Shown here in pieces: positions 63,797-64,000 of a stretch of 64,000 bases of DNA. This stretch comes from Pogonophryne albipinna. Taxonomy: Eukaryota > Chordata > Actinopteri > Perciformes > Artedidraconidae. A program made the translations under genes and the position numbers. The notes under the pieces were generated by a model. That model was not told where the DNA came from and ran no database searches. It was given only the letters and a program-made list of their open reading frames with translations. Location: positions 1 through 64,000 of the forward strand of contig JAPTMU010000032.1 of assembly GCA_028583405.1 (NCBI GenBank), given 5' to 3'. How positions within the stretch are numbered: the first letter of the stretch is position 1; each line of letters begins with the position of its first letter.

Positions 63797-64000
63797 ATTC
63801 ACCCTTGTTAAGTCAGTGGGCATCGGTAAAGAGGGAAATGAGAGTTGCAGAGTTATGGGGTGTTCAGTTTAACCTGGGCTTGCAAATAGTGAGCTGTGCA
63901 AAAATACACAGAGCTACAATAAAATGAAGGATGACATCATTATGGTTTCTGTTGGCTTTTTTGTTCCTCTGTGTAGTTAAAGAACGTAACACACGCCTTC
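63797..64000. other. Intergenic end of window
   Basis: No feature recognised. Confidence 0.4.

Overview
The window is vertebrate, almost certainly ray-finned fish (teleost), DNA. Coding exons are short and separated by long introns with GT..AG borders. The three recognisable proteins are vertebrate orthologues. The repeats are of typical teleost kinds: many hAT DNA transposons, a Tc1-like element, L2-clade LINE 3' ends, a tRNA-derived SINE, long (CA)n/(TG)n runs and several minisatellites. The species cannot be named from sequence alone; a percomorph-type fish is an inference.

Three genes lie on the + strand. (1) mtfmt, mitochondrial methionyl-tRNA formyltransferase, 7023-11207, 9 coding exons, 361 aa. 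(2) celf1, a CUG-BP/Elav-like RNA-binding protein with three RRMs, 27130-43003, 14 coding exons including a 21-nt microexon, 515 aa. It has a second, phase-matched N-terminal exon at 24479-24601, a possible non-coding first exon near 13.6-13.75 kb, and a long 3' region to about 46.9 kb. (3) tollip, Toll-interacting protein, 51836-60174, 6 coding exons, 275 aa. All coding lengths close in frame across every splice junction I read.

Layout: 1-6.3 kb is a pile of four hAT elements, mostly decayed. 6.8-11.4 kb is mtfmt. 11.8 kb holds a SINE. 13.6-24 kb is a nested repeat complex: a palindromic element split by an L2 LINE, which is itself split by two hAT elements with clean 8-bp target duplications, plus a long-inverted-repeat element, a Tc1 transposase, a 70-bp minisatellite and a near-identical 427-bp duplication. 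24.5-47 kb is celf1, with minisatellites of 16, 36 and 40 bp, a hAT and an L2 in its introns, and a 254-bp (TG)n in its probable 3' UTR. 47-51.7 kb is intergenic with foldbacks and a 241-bp (GT)n. 51.8-60.4 kb is tollip, with a truncated hAT transposase gene, L2 pieces and a hAT inserted inside a (CA)n in its introns. 60.2-64 kb has a (CA)n just after the tollip stop, a 25-bp minisatellite and one more hAT with intact target duplications.

The genes do not form a functional unit. mtfmt formylates the mitochondrial initiator tRNA, celf1 controls splicing, decay and translation of GU-rich RNAs, and tollip is an endosomal/ubiquitin adaptor in Toll/IL-1 signalling. The most interesting signals link repeats to RNA processing: GU tracts (the CELF1 ligand type) sit in celf1's own transcript and at 3' splice sites, and CA runs start within a few to about 20 bases of three 5' splice sites. 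I saw no CRISPR, operon or other prokaryote-type system, and no clear previously undescribed system.
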